Shown here one piece after another: positions 1-10,439 of a stretch of DNA of 64,000 nt. Under the pieces are notes generated by a model. It was given only the letters and a program-made list of their open reading frames with translations. It did no database searches and was not told the origin of the DNA. Numbering within the stretch: the stretch's first letter is position 1; each line of letters begins with the position of its first letter. Source of the stretch: Pseudopyrenochaeta lycopersici (lineage: Eukaryota; Ascomycota; Dothideomycetes; Pleosporales; Pseudopyrenochaetaceae); assembly GCA_003313425.1 (NCBI GenBank), contig NHZP01000057.1:62001-126000 (forward strand), given 5' to 3'. Both the position numbers and the translations under genes were made by a program.

Positions 1-960
1 AGCTTTGGAATTTTCACTGTAGCCTACCCAACTTCTGGAGGATTCCTTCCCTTGATTGCACTACTCGCCCCTTGAGAAGGCCTGATATGCTATCGGAAGC
101 CCTGGAGAATGGCACCAAAATCACGCCACATTTCACCAGAGCCCCGTTAGCCCCATGGTCACGGGGAAGTGGAAGACAAGCCACACCAATTCCGCGCACA
201 CGTGAGCCGTAAGCCACAGTCACTTGTGCCAATGGGGTGCAACGCCAAAGCATCGGGATCGCGCCTACAAGCGGAATTAGTCAATGGGCTCTGGTCCCGG
301 ATCAGGGACTCTATTCTCGCTGATCACACTGCGCTCATCGAGAGTGGTTCCGTTTGGTAAATTCTTGGATTGAGGACAGAATATGTTGTGGCAAACGCAA
401 TGCAACGTCCCCTAGGCTTCCACGGCATTTGGTACTCAATGTGGTCGGATCTCTTTCCTGAGCCGCCCTGCAAACCTTGACGGCTACCACAGTCACAGCG
501 CTTAGCCTTCTGCGAGGTTTCGGAGACGCAACGAGGCTTGGTCGAGATTCCTGAGCTCAGAACCTTTGAAGCTCAAGTCAGAATCAGCACAGAAGCCCTG
601 GTGGTTCGTTACAGACTTGCTATATTTCCAACATTGTCGACCGTGAAATAAGCGCCGCCGCTTGAACAATGGCGAGCGGCATGTACTCAAGCGCCGTGGC
701 TAGCTCGGCAAAATCACTACTCTCCTCTTGCGCTCCCACATACATGGGCAACTGGTTAAACCAGTTAAACCAGTTAAGGAATACCAAAGTCGAAAACTCT
801 ATTTTGGCCTAAATAAGGCAGTGCACGATGTCGCAATAAGGTGCGAACATGCCCTGCACGTGTTTTTCCTGTAGCCTTAAGATATTATCGAATAGTTTGT
901 AAGAACTAACAAAAACGTGTTGCACGCATCAGCCAGGGTCAAACATAAATAGGGAGGTGC
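1..960. other. No recognisable gene
   Basis: Only short open frames without family resemblance are present. A small direct repeat of an AAACCAGTT unit lies near 752-778. I see no RNA gene or transposon terminus here. Confidence 0.5.
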
Positions 961-1017
961 TTCGCTACCCTTTCTTATCACTGATAGCCGGTCCATCCGC
1001 GTCCGCTGTCGCAGGCC

Positions 1018-1365
1018 TCAGATACCCCAGAGTCGGTGAACGTGGATAACGTGAGCGTAGGCTTTGTAGAGACAGTCCGCCCGCCGGATTATGGGAGTGC
1101 CTGCACCGCTGACGTGAAGCCGTTGGCGAGGATCTACCTGTCGGTCCGTGCAAAAGTCTTGCACCCACCGAACGATTGTCTCTGGGATCTGTCGCTGCCG
1201 CAGCATTCTGATCTCTGGTCCTGTAGCGACGTTGTAGGCCCTATTGATGCTCAGCGTAGCGGCCAACACTATTACTTTCAAAATTCTGCAGCTGACAAGT
1301 AAGAGGATCGACCATATAAACGTCATTAAAGACATTCTGAAAGACGGAGCCCAATTTGCTATCAA
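1018..1365 (-). mobile_element. Relic of a Tad-like LINE reverse transcriptase
   Basis: The minus-strand translation holds a stretch (AYN... RQRQIPETIVRWVQDF..TDR) that matches the region just after the second reverse-transcriptase motif of fungal Tad-type LINEs, where an aspartate-rich strand is followed by 'RxIPETIVRWxxSFLxDR'. The expected catalytic aspartate strand is eroded, and the next motif (GxPQGSPLSP) survives only as scattered residues in other frames. There is no start and no continuation on either side, so this is a fragment of roughly 300 bp. It is unrelated in condition to the intact LINE at 49-55 kb. Confidence 0.5.
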
Positions 1366-1726
1366 TCTATGGGATCTCCGCAGTCTATCCTAGGCCCGCA
1401 ACATATCTCTCCCAGTAGATTATCCAACCTAGAATGCGACTCGACCATGGACATAATTAGAGATTCCACGCAAGATGTGCCCGGTTCCATTATATATCCG
1501 GAGACCAGTATATCTCTCCTACCAATACATTAAGTAATGCTAATTAGTGTGTAGGTAGAGATTGAGGACCGTCATGCCCTACATTTCAGCTATCTATAAT
1601 GACTAATCCTTCGTCCGAACTGTACTCTGCTCGAACAGCCTGTCCCGTGGCGAGTTCGATTGTCGTAGTGGATATATTGGTGGAACCTCTCCCTATGTCC
1701 CAATTGTTAGTAGGCCTGTATGCAGT

Positions 1727-3100
1727 TCAAGTATGTACCCGCAGCTTACTACGTATATTTTCTTCCAAGATTATGTCCCGGTCGTCTTCGCCGGGATCTC
1801 TTGAAGCAAGGTGTTGTGTATGAGTGGAACGCACAGTGGTTCTCTTTGTCCTAGTGGAAGCACCGTAACTACTTCCGATGACGTTAGGCATGTATTTCCG
1901 GAGAAAAGGTTTTCCAGCTGGGAGGCAGGCGCAAACGATGGCTAGATGCACCTCAATCGTCCTATGAGCCTAATGTCAGAAAGACTTGCCTCAGAAATCG
2001 ATACCGTTTGCACTTACCACCACACAATCGACGAGACGCCCTCCCAAGAGATATCCTTTGTATTGACCAAATCCGCTTGAATCTTTAATTTTATAATGCT
2101 GACAATCAAAATACTAATTCGCCCGTTAGCTATTTCTGCATCCGTATAAAGAAGCCGATGATAAAACATACAAACCTCCTGTCATCAACACTATCATGAC
2201 ACCAATCTTTTGCTTCTTAGGCAGTCGGAGATTTCGTAAAAGTAGAACTGGCAGGATAAGTATTGCAGCATCCGTAGTAGTGTTCATAACGCCACTAAAA
2301 ACTGTGATCTTTAACCAATTAATGCATGAACCACCAGTGATTGTAAGATCCCAGTATTTCTCTAGTGGCCTGCAGGCGTACACCCATTCGAATGATGTCA
2401 CCAGGCTATACATAACAACAAGTGCCATGATGAGATATATAGTAACACGGAGATTTCCCCAGGGCGCGAATTGAGTGAAAAACGTGAGGATAGAGAGCTT
2501 TGTGAGCATGATTGAGATGCCATAAAACGTTCCGCCAATAGCCCCGACCTTGTGAATGCATCAGTCAGTCTATCTTTGAGTGCGCATGGGGTTAAGATGA
2601 TAGATTTACCTACTTTCATAAAATTAGGATTAAAAACGGTAATTGGGACATCCCATAGGTGTCGACCAAATCCATACTGAGTGGCTGAGAGTATTTTGTC
2701 AATTTCCTGTGTCGGCACAAATAGAGTTACGTACTGATGGCGCCAAGTATGGAATACACCAGAGCGAAGATCTAATTCAGGATGTTCAGCAAACTTCCCG
2801 TAAACAGATTGAAGTGAGCCTAACCCATGCGACAATTAACATATCTACAAACGTCAGCTGAGGTCATTGGTAAGAATGGTAGGACAGCTTACAATCGTCT
2901 ACTCTTACGTGACGTGTGATGAATCGAACAGTGTAAAATCGTAATCCGATGAACAGAGTGGAGAGAATCCCAGTCACAATATGAACAGTGAAAATAGTCT
3001 GCACTCTGGACGGTGGATGGGTAAAGTCAGGCGAAATACCTGGAGGAGGAGCTATCACACCAATGACTTCGTTTCGGTGCGAAAGAAATGGAGAATACAT
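1727..3100 (-). CDS. SAT4/rhodopsin-domain integral membrane protein (PTH11-like superfamily)
   Basis: Six exons read on the minus strand: 3100-2893, 2844-2806, 2684-2614, 2548-2172, 2113-2018 and 1961-1727. Their sum is 1,026 nt, or 341 aa. Landmarks run in family order: an N-terminal helix ending in R-V-D-D, 'YGFGRHLWDVP', 'CRPLEKYW' after transmembrane helix 4, 'LPVLLLRNLRLPKKQKIGV', 'SIIKLKIQADL' and 'IEVHLAIVCACLPAGKP'. About seven hydrophobic helices are expected. The family comprises fungal plasma-membrane proteins, some linked to surface sensing; substrate and ligand are unknown. The second intron (2685-2805, 121 nt, donor GTTTAC) is much longer than the others and the DD-to-YGFGRH spacing is short, so a small exon may be missed there. 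An in-frame TGA ends the protein; the same frame stays open beyond it for about 45 codons, so the stop may be a recent CGA-to-TGA change. Confidence 0.72.
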
Positions 3101-4586
3101 TGAGTAATAGGTTTATTGTAGGAGCAGTCTCGTCGGCCATAGAAAATAATATGAGTTGTGCGATAGAGCAGGCGTTGCAAGAACTACGTACTTCATCGTT
3201 TAAGAAGAGTTGAGGTACACCGATCATAGGCATCGGATCGTCGATTGTCTTCTCTCTTCCTCTCTCTCTCAAGGTTAAGCGATGAAATCGTGGTGACCAT
3301 CATCCTCGTTCTATGATAGATTCGCAGAAACCGGCAGCGGAAAGCCATTCGGAATTCCAAGGCGCCACAGAACTTCCGTGGTGGAATCGGAAGTATTGCC
3401 GTATACCACCCGAGAGAGCCTTCGCTTCGGATGGATCCATCCGCGTGAAATGATGTGCTTGAGATGGTGTGCGTTCTTGCGCCATCCAAGCAGTTGGACT
3501 CAGCCCTCAACGGTCCATAATCAATACCTCCAGTGTCCCGGAAAGAATTGTTTTTTTTACTCATGATAGCGTTCAGAGTTAGCCATTAGGATCGTTACCC
3601 CGAAAGCAAAGGCCTCAGAATCGTCAATGGGGCGTTTTACGTTTAGCTGTTCATCCATACGGGAGCGTTTCTCAATCCCGTCCTCGTATTGCAGATGCGC
3701 GCAAAAGGAGACCATCAATGGGCTGGACAGAATTCGTGGGGAACAGGTGTTGGCCCCAGACCACTGGGTCCATTGCGACATGTGTTGACAGCGTGTGCAG
3801 AACGTTCGCGAAGCCTGTGCGCTGCGATTAAGTTAGGGAACGTGCTGATCTTTGCTCCCTCCCGCTTCGCAGGGTAGGTTATTAACATTAGTGGCTTGTG
3901 GCTTTTATATGGCTAAAGCCTAATATAGGGGCAATGATTGATGAAACATGTATTGCTGACGGGAATGAATCGTTACCAAGCCTGACAGCCACAAAGGGAG
4001 CATGAGGAGCTTTTCGCGCGAGATTCCGCAAATACCGGGATGGCGGGTCAGGTTCCCCGTTCCTGAACGTGCGGGTCTACCAATGAGCATGGAATGGGCG
4101 TGCGCCATGTCTTTGCTCTTGCGGCACTAATTTCCGGAGACTTGCTGTGTGAATATCCGGGAAACAAAAGCCCCTGTGCGGCAACTGGCTCGACTGTTGA
4201 GACTAACTGTCTTAGCGATCGAGGTCAGCAAGAGGAGAAGAAAGCGGAACGCTGCACTGCTCGAAAAATCGCATTGGAAAGCGAACCTTACGATAGTGCT
4301 GAGAACTAAACCTGGTGTCTTTTGCCATGTTCTTGGTATGGTGGGGGTGTCAGTAGGTGCGGCTGGTTGTAAAGCCCTAGAATTTGAGTGGCAAGGCTGA
4401 CGTGCAGCCACTGGTTTTCAGTGTGTCTGGATCTTGAAAAACGGGTGAACATCTTAGCAGCGCCAGGCTTCGCAGCTCATCTGGCGTGCTCACTTCCCGA
4501 TTGTACCGCATGGCGGCGTCAAGCTCGCGCGCCCATGGTCGAGCTACCGAAAGACCTGCAAGCTCCGCTTCGGTACCGACGTTCGG
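3101..4586. other. Intergenic, no gene recognised
   Basis: Several overlapping open frames of 60-120 codons occur on both strands, but none has a recognisable domain, consistent splice signals or composition unlike chance. The stretch at 3240-3280 is pyrimidine-rich (TCTCTTCC-like). It may hold highly decayed coding DNA. Confidence 0.4.
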
Positions 4587-4835
4587 GTGATGGCCGCACA
4601 ACAAATAGGCTCCCCTTGCGACGAAGTCTTGGTCCGAGATTTTTCAGATACCATCGACAGAGATGAGCTTCGAATGCTCCAAGAGCTTCGACACACTAAC
4701 TTCCTCACAGTGCTTGAAGCTTTTCTTGATGACAAGACGATCTACGTAGTGTTCGAGCATATGAAGGTGGTTCTGCATGAGATCGCTATCATTAGCATCA
4801 CGACGATCGAATTACCAGCGATCCTTGGACAGGTA
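4587..4835 (+). pseudogene. Degenerate protein-kinase-like fragment
   Basis: The translation contains 'LQELRHTNFLTVLEAFLDDKTIYVVFEHM', shortened here in part, which resembles the alphaC-beta4-beta5 hinge region of Ser/Thr kinases (L-x-H-x-N-F-L followed by a beta strand and V-x-E-H-M). The glycine loop and lysine lie outside the open frame, and no HRD or DFG motif could be found downstream, so only a small N-lobe piece survives. A possible exon boundary follows at 'ILGQ'. It is probably a decayed member of the expanded fungal pseudo-kinase family; the assignment rests on a single stretch. Confidence 0.4.
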
Positions 4836-4929
4836 TGCCATCCAGCCCCAGCAATCAACTGGATAGAGTACTGATCGTGGACAGGTGGTCAGCTCTTGAC
4901 ACCAGTTGAGTCGAGTTGTGTGAAAGGCC

Positions 4930-5110
4930 ACGGAGTACTACAAAGACAGGTCAGTCCTGGTTGCCGCCAAGTCAAGATATTCTTTGTAAGCCCCCCTTCA
5001 TTGCAGCTATCAAGGACTAAGTCGTTTCAAGGACAGATTGTGTCCCTCGCCGGTGATAAAGTCGCCGTCGCATTGCCATCAGCTTCGACGTGGACGAGCT
5101 CAGGTTACCT
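4930..5110 (+). pseudogene. Relic homologous to the minus-strand relic at 45.25-45.6 kb
   Basis: Two blocks align with the reverse complement of 45,380-45,560. The first is an exon end (…TGGTTGCCGCCAAG… followed by a GTAAGCCCC donor). The second, after a similar short intron, is an exon encoding Q-G-Q-x-(I/V)-S-L-A-G-D-x-V-A. Conservation of exon, donor and second exon shows both derive from one spliced gene. In this copy the surrounding frame has stops, so it is not a working gene. Confidence 0.4.
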
Positions 5111-5259
5111 CACGCAGCGGGTTCATATGCGCCGTGCGACCTCAGCAAATCGGCAAATGTGGAATGTATTACAATCAAAGCCATCAAGGCAGGTTAGTGA
5201 TTGGATAATAAAAACGCGGTGGATGGTACATTGAAGAACGGCAGCGAAGATATGTAACG

Positions 5260-5470
5260 TTACCCCAAGAGACACCATTTCGAGCCTCACACGTTTGAAA
5301 GACGAGAAAAAGTGATCGTGTTGGGGCGCGTTCGCAAGCAATACTCAAAATGGTGGGGTATGACGTGTAAGCTTCTAAATTTAGATCCTGTGTGAAAGGC
5401 CGCTTTCGACGTTTGCGCGGAGCCCATTTCGCATTCCGTACTCAGCAGTCCTCATCCTCCATCCTTCATT
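5260..5470 (+). repeat. Dispersed repeat, copy 1 (mate at 44.24-44.46 kb)
   Basis: This stretch aligns with 44,240-44,460 in the same orientation. Shared landmarks are CGCGTTCGCAAGCAATACTC, then GTAAGCTTCTAAA(C/T)TTAGAT and CGACGTTTGCGCGGAGCCCA, separated by the same spacing and ending near TCCATCC. The copies differ by scattered substitutions and small indels, so they are old. Confidence 0.7.
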
Positions 5471-5634
5471 CCGCTCCTTGCCTCTTGATACTATGGTCAT
5501 GAATTTGATGATTGCAAGTGCACTTGAGTTCCGGAAGCTTCTCATAGAATGTTGTAGTGGCAAAACGGATCTCATCGACCACATATTCCTCGCAGGTACA
5601 ACGAGAACATTTTCCTGGCTAGTTTACGCATTAG

Positions 5635-6723
5635 CTACCCGTTTGTTGCAAGGCGTAAGGAACTGACCATTTGGTGTTCCGTCTCACTCGTTGCTTCTTG
5701 GTGAGTAAATGGTATTGCTATACACCCTCGCTGTCGGTCATGACTTCTTGCGAACGCTTCTGCTGCGGGTTCAGTCACTGAAGAGTTAGCGGACAGCGTG
5801 ACCGATGAGTCTTCATGAAAAGAAGAAAGCCTTGTATACATCAACGTAACAGGGGATTGCTGCATGCCCTCAGCGTCTGTCGAAGTAATAAGCGATACTT
5901 TAGCTCGTTTGATGGTCGGTTGATATTCCTCTGAGAGGAGCTTTCGCTTCAATGGCGGAAAGAAACTATCATCCAAAGGTGAACAATCCTCTTTTACCTT
6001 CCCGTATTCCTGCTCTTCACTCTCCCATTTCTCTAGGCCACCACCAGAGCTGATTGTGCGATTCATGGGATGTATCGGGTAGTCTGGATTAGAGTATGTT
6101 GGTTTGAGCTTCTCGAGCCAATTTCTGTTTTCGCTCTCGATCTCCTGCGGCATTTCCATGCTCTTCCTTGCTAATTCTTGCAGCTCGCCAAAGCTAACCG
6201 TATCCTTGAACGTACGGTCCCGATGGATCTTCTGCACCCGAGGAAATCGCAGAGCATAATACCTGGTATCGGCCGGTTTGTCAAAGCCAGCACCCATTAC
6301 ATCCGCGACGAAGGGTCGCTTAAACAAGTCGGTAATTGCCTTCCTCTCGCCCCGGATATCGGTTGCAGAGATCAGTGTGTCTTGGTCTTCCCTTTGAATT
6401 GCAGCTAGTATTTGCATCGGCCGCGCCCCAGCATGGGTCATTGACTCAATCACTTCCTTCTGTGCTGATGTACGCCTGCGATAAACATTGTGCGCGCTAG
6501 GGTTGATGGATCGAGGGTGATTGTGATGCTTGTCCTGAACCTCTAGCTTCCACTGGTCGTTGTGCTTTACCTTGAAGATGATAAGCTTGAAGGGACATCC
6601 TGTTGACCGTGTGCTTGTGCTCAGTATCTTCGCGCTTGACTGGTAGTTTTTTGAATCGATCACAGTGATAGTAATATCGTGTTTTAACATTAGAATTGTG
6701 AGGTTTACTCCGCTTAAGGACAA
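5635..6723 (-). pseudogene. Chimeric ORF: MULE transposase N-part joined to C-terminus of an ATP-dependent DNA ligase
   Basis: One open frame of 362 aa combines two unrelated parts. Residues about 40-130 (C-P-F-K-L..., W-K-L-E-V-x-x-x-H-N-H-P, then 'ATDIRGERKAI') match the FAR1/WRKY-GCM1-like zinc-binding head of fungal MULE transposases. From about residue 135 (position near 6,320) the sequence becomes 'KRPFVADVMGAGFDKPAD.RYYALRFPRVQKIHRDR', the OB-fold tail of fungal ATP-dependent DNA ligase-domain proteins, followed by a Ser/Glu-rich tail with a basic K-R-K-L cluster. The MULE part lacks its catalytic DDE domain and the ligase part lacks its lysine adenylation domain, so neither enzyme can work. 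The MULE reading continues upstream to about 6,770 only after a frameshift in an A-run (HCDR|SKNY). The junction could be a transposon insertion followed by deletion. Whether the fused frame is expressed cannot be told. Confidence 0.55.
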
Positions 6724-7044
6724 ACCCGTAGCCCTGCTTGAGCTAGGTCTGAGTACTCAATCTTTGGCTGCGCGCACTGTACGATAGATGATCCGTTTCT
6801 GATGAGGCGATAGGATTGGAGGACGGCCAGCGCGAGGTGCCTCATAGCGTGTTGCGCGTTTTTGGCCAAGTCTAATGGTGGTGCGGATGCAGTTGGGTGA
6901 ACGCTTGAACTCAGCAACCAGCTCTGCAACTGAGATACCAGCCTCAGCTTTGGAGATGATTGCTTGTCGCTGCAAAGGCGTTACATTAGGCCCTCTACGG
7001 GCATTTCCTGAGATTTCTGCGCCAAATTGGCCACGTGGTGGCAT
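6724..7044 (-). pseudogene. Tc1/mariner-type transposase, N-terminal stub
   Basis: The frame opens with M-P-P-R-G and carries a helix-turn-helix of the type used by fungal Tc1/mariner transposases: 'TPLQRQAIISKAEAGISVAELVAEF', then a linker G-R-P-P-I-L-S and 'HQKRIIYRTVRA'. After about 95 residues the frame breaks (+1 shift into 'QPKIEYSDLAQAGLRV') and then runs into the MULE relic. The catalytic DDE core is absent. No terminal inverted repeat could be identified near 7,050-7,170. Confidence 0.55.
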
Positions 7045-7844
7045 TGTGGGTGGTGGTTGAAGAGAAAGGGTTGTGCGACGAGTTTCATGTAAGTTCGCTT
7101 AGCAACCAAAACTTTTGACGCGTGACTGTACTACTGTCTAGCGCTGCAGGGCCCCTGCTTAGAGCTAAACTAGTAAGGTAAAGGCTAATGCCAAGCTCTC
7201 TAAGGGCTATGCGGGGTAATAGTTCAGGCCGATTGTGCAAGCGCGTGTACCCCTGAATGGCCAGTATGCCGCTCACCTATGGATGCCTTTAAAAATGTGG
7301 ATGGAGGCAAGCATCTGGGCAAAGCGTGCTCCAATAGTTATGCGCGCTAACTCATTACACGGTAGTCTAAGTCTCAGAACTGTCAGAGCAGACATGGCCG
7401 GTTGCCGCTTACGCCGTTGCTGCCCATCATCCCCAACGCATGCCCCTGCAGCTGGCCCTGTTCTCTCCAGACTGGCGCACCATTGTAATCGAGCCTATTT
7501 GACGTGCGCAGGGGGAGAGTCAGAGTCTTACACGCTCCATCCCGGAAGACTCATCGAACCCTTGACATGCACGGCCCCCCGAAATTGCTAATTCGCCGGT
7601 ATACAGTTACCCACCCGAGCCCACGTATCAAGCTACCACCAATCTCGTTAGTCGGCTGAGCACACGTGGACTCTAGATCGTGTCGGGGGTAAAACGCCCC
7701 TTTCGTACTTGAGCCCTTTTCCCAGCCATTTTGGTGGTATATGCTATTGCAGACTTTCACCTCCGTTTCTCATAAGTCGGTCCATTCTGGCCATCGCGTA
7801 ATCCTCTTTTCACTGGTTCTACCCATCTGGGTGCAGACACACGG
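7045..7844. other. Intergenic, promoter side of the membrane-protein gene
   Basis: No coding region is recognised. The stretch presumably contains the upstream region of the gene starting at 7,845 and the undefined end of the mariner stub. Confidence 0.4.
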
Positions 7845-9221
7845 ATGTCGATACTCGAGCCAGAGTCCGCTATTTGGTACGTGCTTTGTTGGATCGTTCT
7901 CGGCACTCGACTCATATCGAGGCGGCTACATCGTGGCGCATGGAGGAATCTTCAAGTGGACGATTATTTGGTCGTCCTAGCCATGGTGAGTGCTTCCGAA
8001 AGGCCGTATGTATCGTGCTTACAGATCTCACAGGCCACAGACACTGTCGTCATGTCCGTCATGCATATTATTGTCCACACGAGTAGCAATCTCATCGCCC
8101 CTGGTGAAGACGTCTCAAAGTTCTCCCAGGAAGAGATTGATTTGCGCGTGTATGGTTCTAAGCTTGTCCTGGTTGTGGAGCAGATGCAAATCGTAACCGT
8201 CTGGTTGATCAAGAGCTGTCTTCTCTTAATGTATAATCGGATGACGTATGTGTCATCAGCACCTTATTCTCGAACCTGACTGACCGCATGTCTAGACTTC
8301 TACTACCTCAGCATAAGATAGTCATAGGCGCAGCCATTTATATCGCCTTGGGATTTGTATGTTCCTCGTTTTTTAATGATTCACTTTCTAATGCAAAGGG
8401 TAGGTTGTGATGGAGATTCTGTACCTTGGAGTCTGGTGTCGGCCTTTTAGCCAGTACTGGGCCGTTCCTCCTAATAGTAGTCAGCGACAATCATCCCCTC
8501 GACGAACACGGCATTGACACATCATTAGCACAATGTTCTGCAGCGACGAACCACTTGATTACCAATGCCGTCCTCAACATTTCTTCGGATTTGATCATCA
8601 TCTGCATACCAATGCCTTTACTCTTCAAGGTGAAGCTTCCGAAGAAGAATAAAGCGATTTTATTGGGGGTATTCCTCATCGGCACATTCACAGTAAGCCT
8701 GTAAAAGCCCTATCATCACCTCTACTAACCTTCCGGAGATCATCGCAGCAGTCCTCAATAAGTACTATTCCTTCAGGCATCCATTCGGCGTTGAGTGGAC
8801 CATCTGGTATCTCCGAGAATCATTTACCGCCATTCTTTGCGCGAACTTACCTCTTACCTACCCGCTTGTTCAGAGGGTATTCAAGCTCAAGAATTGGAGC
8901 CACTTGTCATACGAAACAGGGCAGCGCGGCACCCAGTCAAGACTTCAGGAAACCTTTTCTGGTACCAAAAGCAACATGTTCAGCGCACGATTCCAGTCGA
9001 CGGTGCGTACTCAAGGAGGGAGCGTCAAGCGAACTGAGAGCCAGGAAGGTATCACTAACGGCTGTGTATACGGCAACACCGAGTTTATCACTAGTGCGTT
9101 TGAGATAGGGGATCTGGAGGCTTCGCAAAAGGAGATCAGCATTGAGTCGAGGCTTGAAACGAGTAATGATGGGAGCAAAAGCCGGCTCCCGACCAACGAG
9201 CAGTCATTTTATCAGCCTTAA
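7845..9221 (+). CDS. SAT4/rhodopsin-domain integral membrane protein (PTH11-like superfamily)
   Basis: Six exons: 7845-7985, 8034-8245, 8296-8356, 8404-8476, 8529-8692 and 8739-9221. They total 1,134 nt, or 377 aa, and all five introns are 46-52 nt with GT-AG ends. The order of motifs is typical: 'ESAIWYVLCWIVLGTRLISR' helix, Q-V-D-D-Y, a long second helix, 'WCRPFSQYW', 'QCSAATNHLITNAVLNISSD', 'MPLLFKVKLPKKNK' and 'KYYSF.HPFGVEWTIWYLRE'. A hydrophilic tail of about 120 residues, rich in S/T/E/Q, follows the last helix. The first intron is a multiple of three with no stop, so it can be read through without breaking the frame. The protein should sit in the plasma membrane; its ligand is unknown. 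It is intact and related in family, but not close in sequence, to the gene at 1.7-3.1 kb. Confidence 0.8.
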
Positions 9222-9561
9222 TCGATAGCGTAGGATTGAAGATTTGTCGAAGTCGGTGCGTAAGGTGCCATTAGTCCACATCCGGGTAGCGCCAAACTTC
9301 TACCAGACACAATTCCCCTTTTCCGTCCGCCCTACTCGAACCATCTGGTAGTCACATTGGTATTCAATGGAGCCAAACAGACTACTTCCTAGCCACGGTT
9401 GATGAATCAGAAATAATCTAAGACGATAGAAGTACGAAAATATATATGAGATTATGGGATTCTCGTTGTATTCTGCAGAGCCTAGATGAGATGGGGAAAA
9501 TTCAGCCTGGATACGTTGCTCTCTCTGGTTCACTATTGGAGGGGGCGGTTAACGGTATGCA

Positions 9562-10381
9562 TTAATCAACATCTATATTGGAGGGGAGCGTGTACCGGGT
9601 TTCAGACATCGTGGATTTGGCTGCGGGGGGTAGGGGGCGGAAGTTTAGTGACCGGCCTGCAGCCGATCGTGTCACAAAACCGATGCCAGTCAGAATTTCT
9701 GCGGAGCAGTATATCAACGACAGTGCTTCTTCACTCTTCTTGGCTACCGCTTCCGCAGTTTGCACAGTCCTCATTGTGTCTAGTTCAATTACGGGGTTCA
9801 GGTCCTCGCGATCGGTCTCATACGTCCAGTGGGGCGCTTCGCGCCACGAAAGCGATCCTGTACAGGCAGACTGGGTATCCCTTATGAGTCGACCATTTTA
9901 CTTGTATCTTTAACGGTGTTGTGGCCATTGTTAATTGCTGACTTTCCGCCGTGGCTAGCGAATATTCATATTTGTATGCGTAGACTGGAGCGGTAAACGT
10001 TGTTTGGGTTGTGGTGACCGTGGGAATGGACTGCGGGAGCGTTTTTGGTGGTCGACGCTGGCTGGTTACTGTAGCGAGCCATCCGCAGGGAACAGCGGAG
10101 TTGACCGTCGGGGAGGAGTGCGCAGGCACCAAATGGCTGCTAGAGCCGCTGCCAGACGAGGCGCAGCACATGCAGAGCGAGCGTAGAGAGTGGAAGGATG
10201 TCTGAAGACTCAATTGTTTGTCGTTTGAGAATGTAGATGTGATGTGATGTGATGAATTCCTACTCGGTTTCAGCCGCGTTTTCTCCGCAGCTACCGTGCC
10301 CTTGCCTTTGCACGATTTCGCGTTCCGCACGCGAAGCACCAAAACCAGCACCTGCAAAAATGAGGCTGTAGAGCCACACAC
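9562..10381 (-). CDS. Possible two-exon hypothetical protein
   Basis: Two adjacent minus-strand frames look coding. The upper one (from 10,381) is Ser/Thr-rich and includes 'TTTQTTFTAPVYAYKYEYS'. The lower one (about 9,860-9,562) reads 'REAPHWTYETDREDLNPVIELD' and then an Ala/Glu-rich helix to a stop. They can be joined through an acceptor TACAG at about 9,860 with a phase-1 donor near 9,945 (GTCAGC). The true start is unclear; the methionine at 'MCCASSGSG' is an alternative. No family was recognised, and opposite-strand frames of similar length overlap it. Confidence 0.25.
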
Positions 10382-10439
10382 AAAAGCAATTATCGAGAGA
10401 AAAGTTGGTGGAGTAGTCTATTAACCTATGCGACAAAGT

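Noticed and set aside
2126..3100. Membrane-protein gene first read as a truncated pseudogene
   Set aside because: Further exons at 2018-2113 and 1727-1961 were found with correct splice phases, completing the family's C-terminal motifs.
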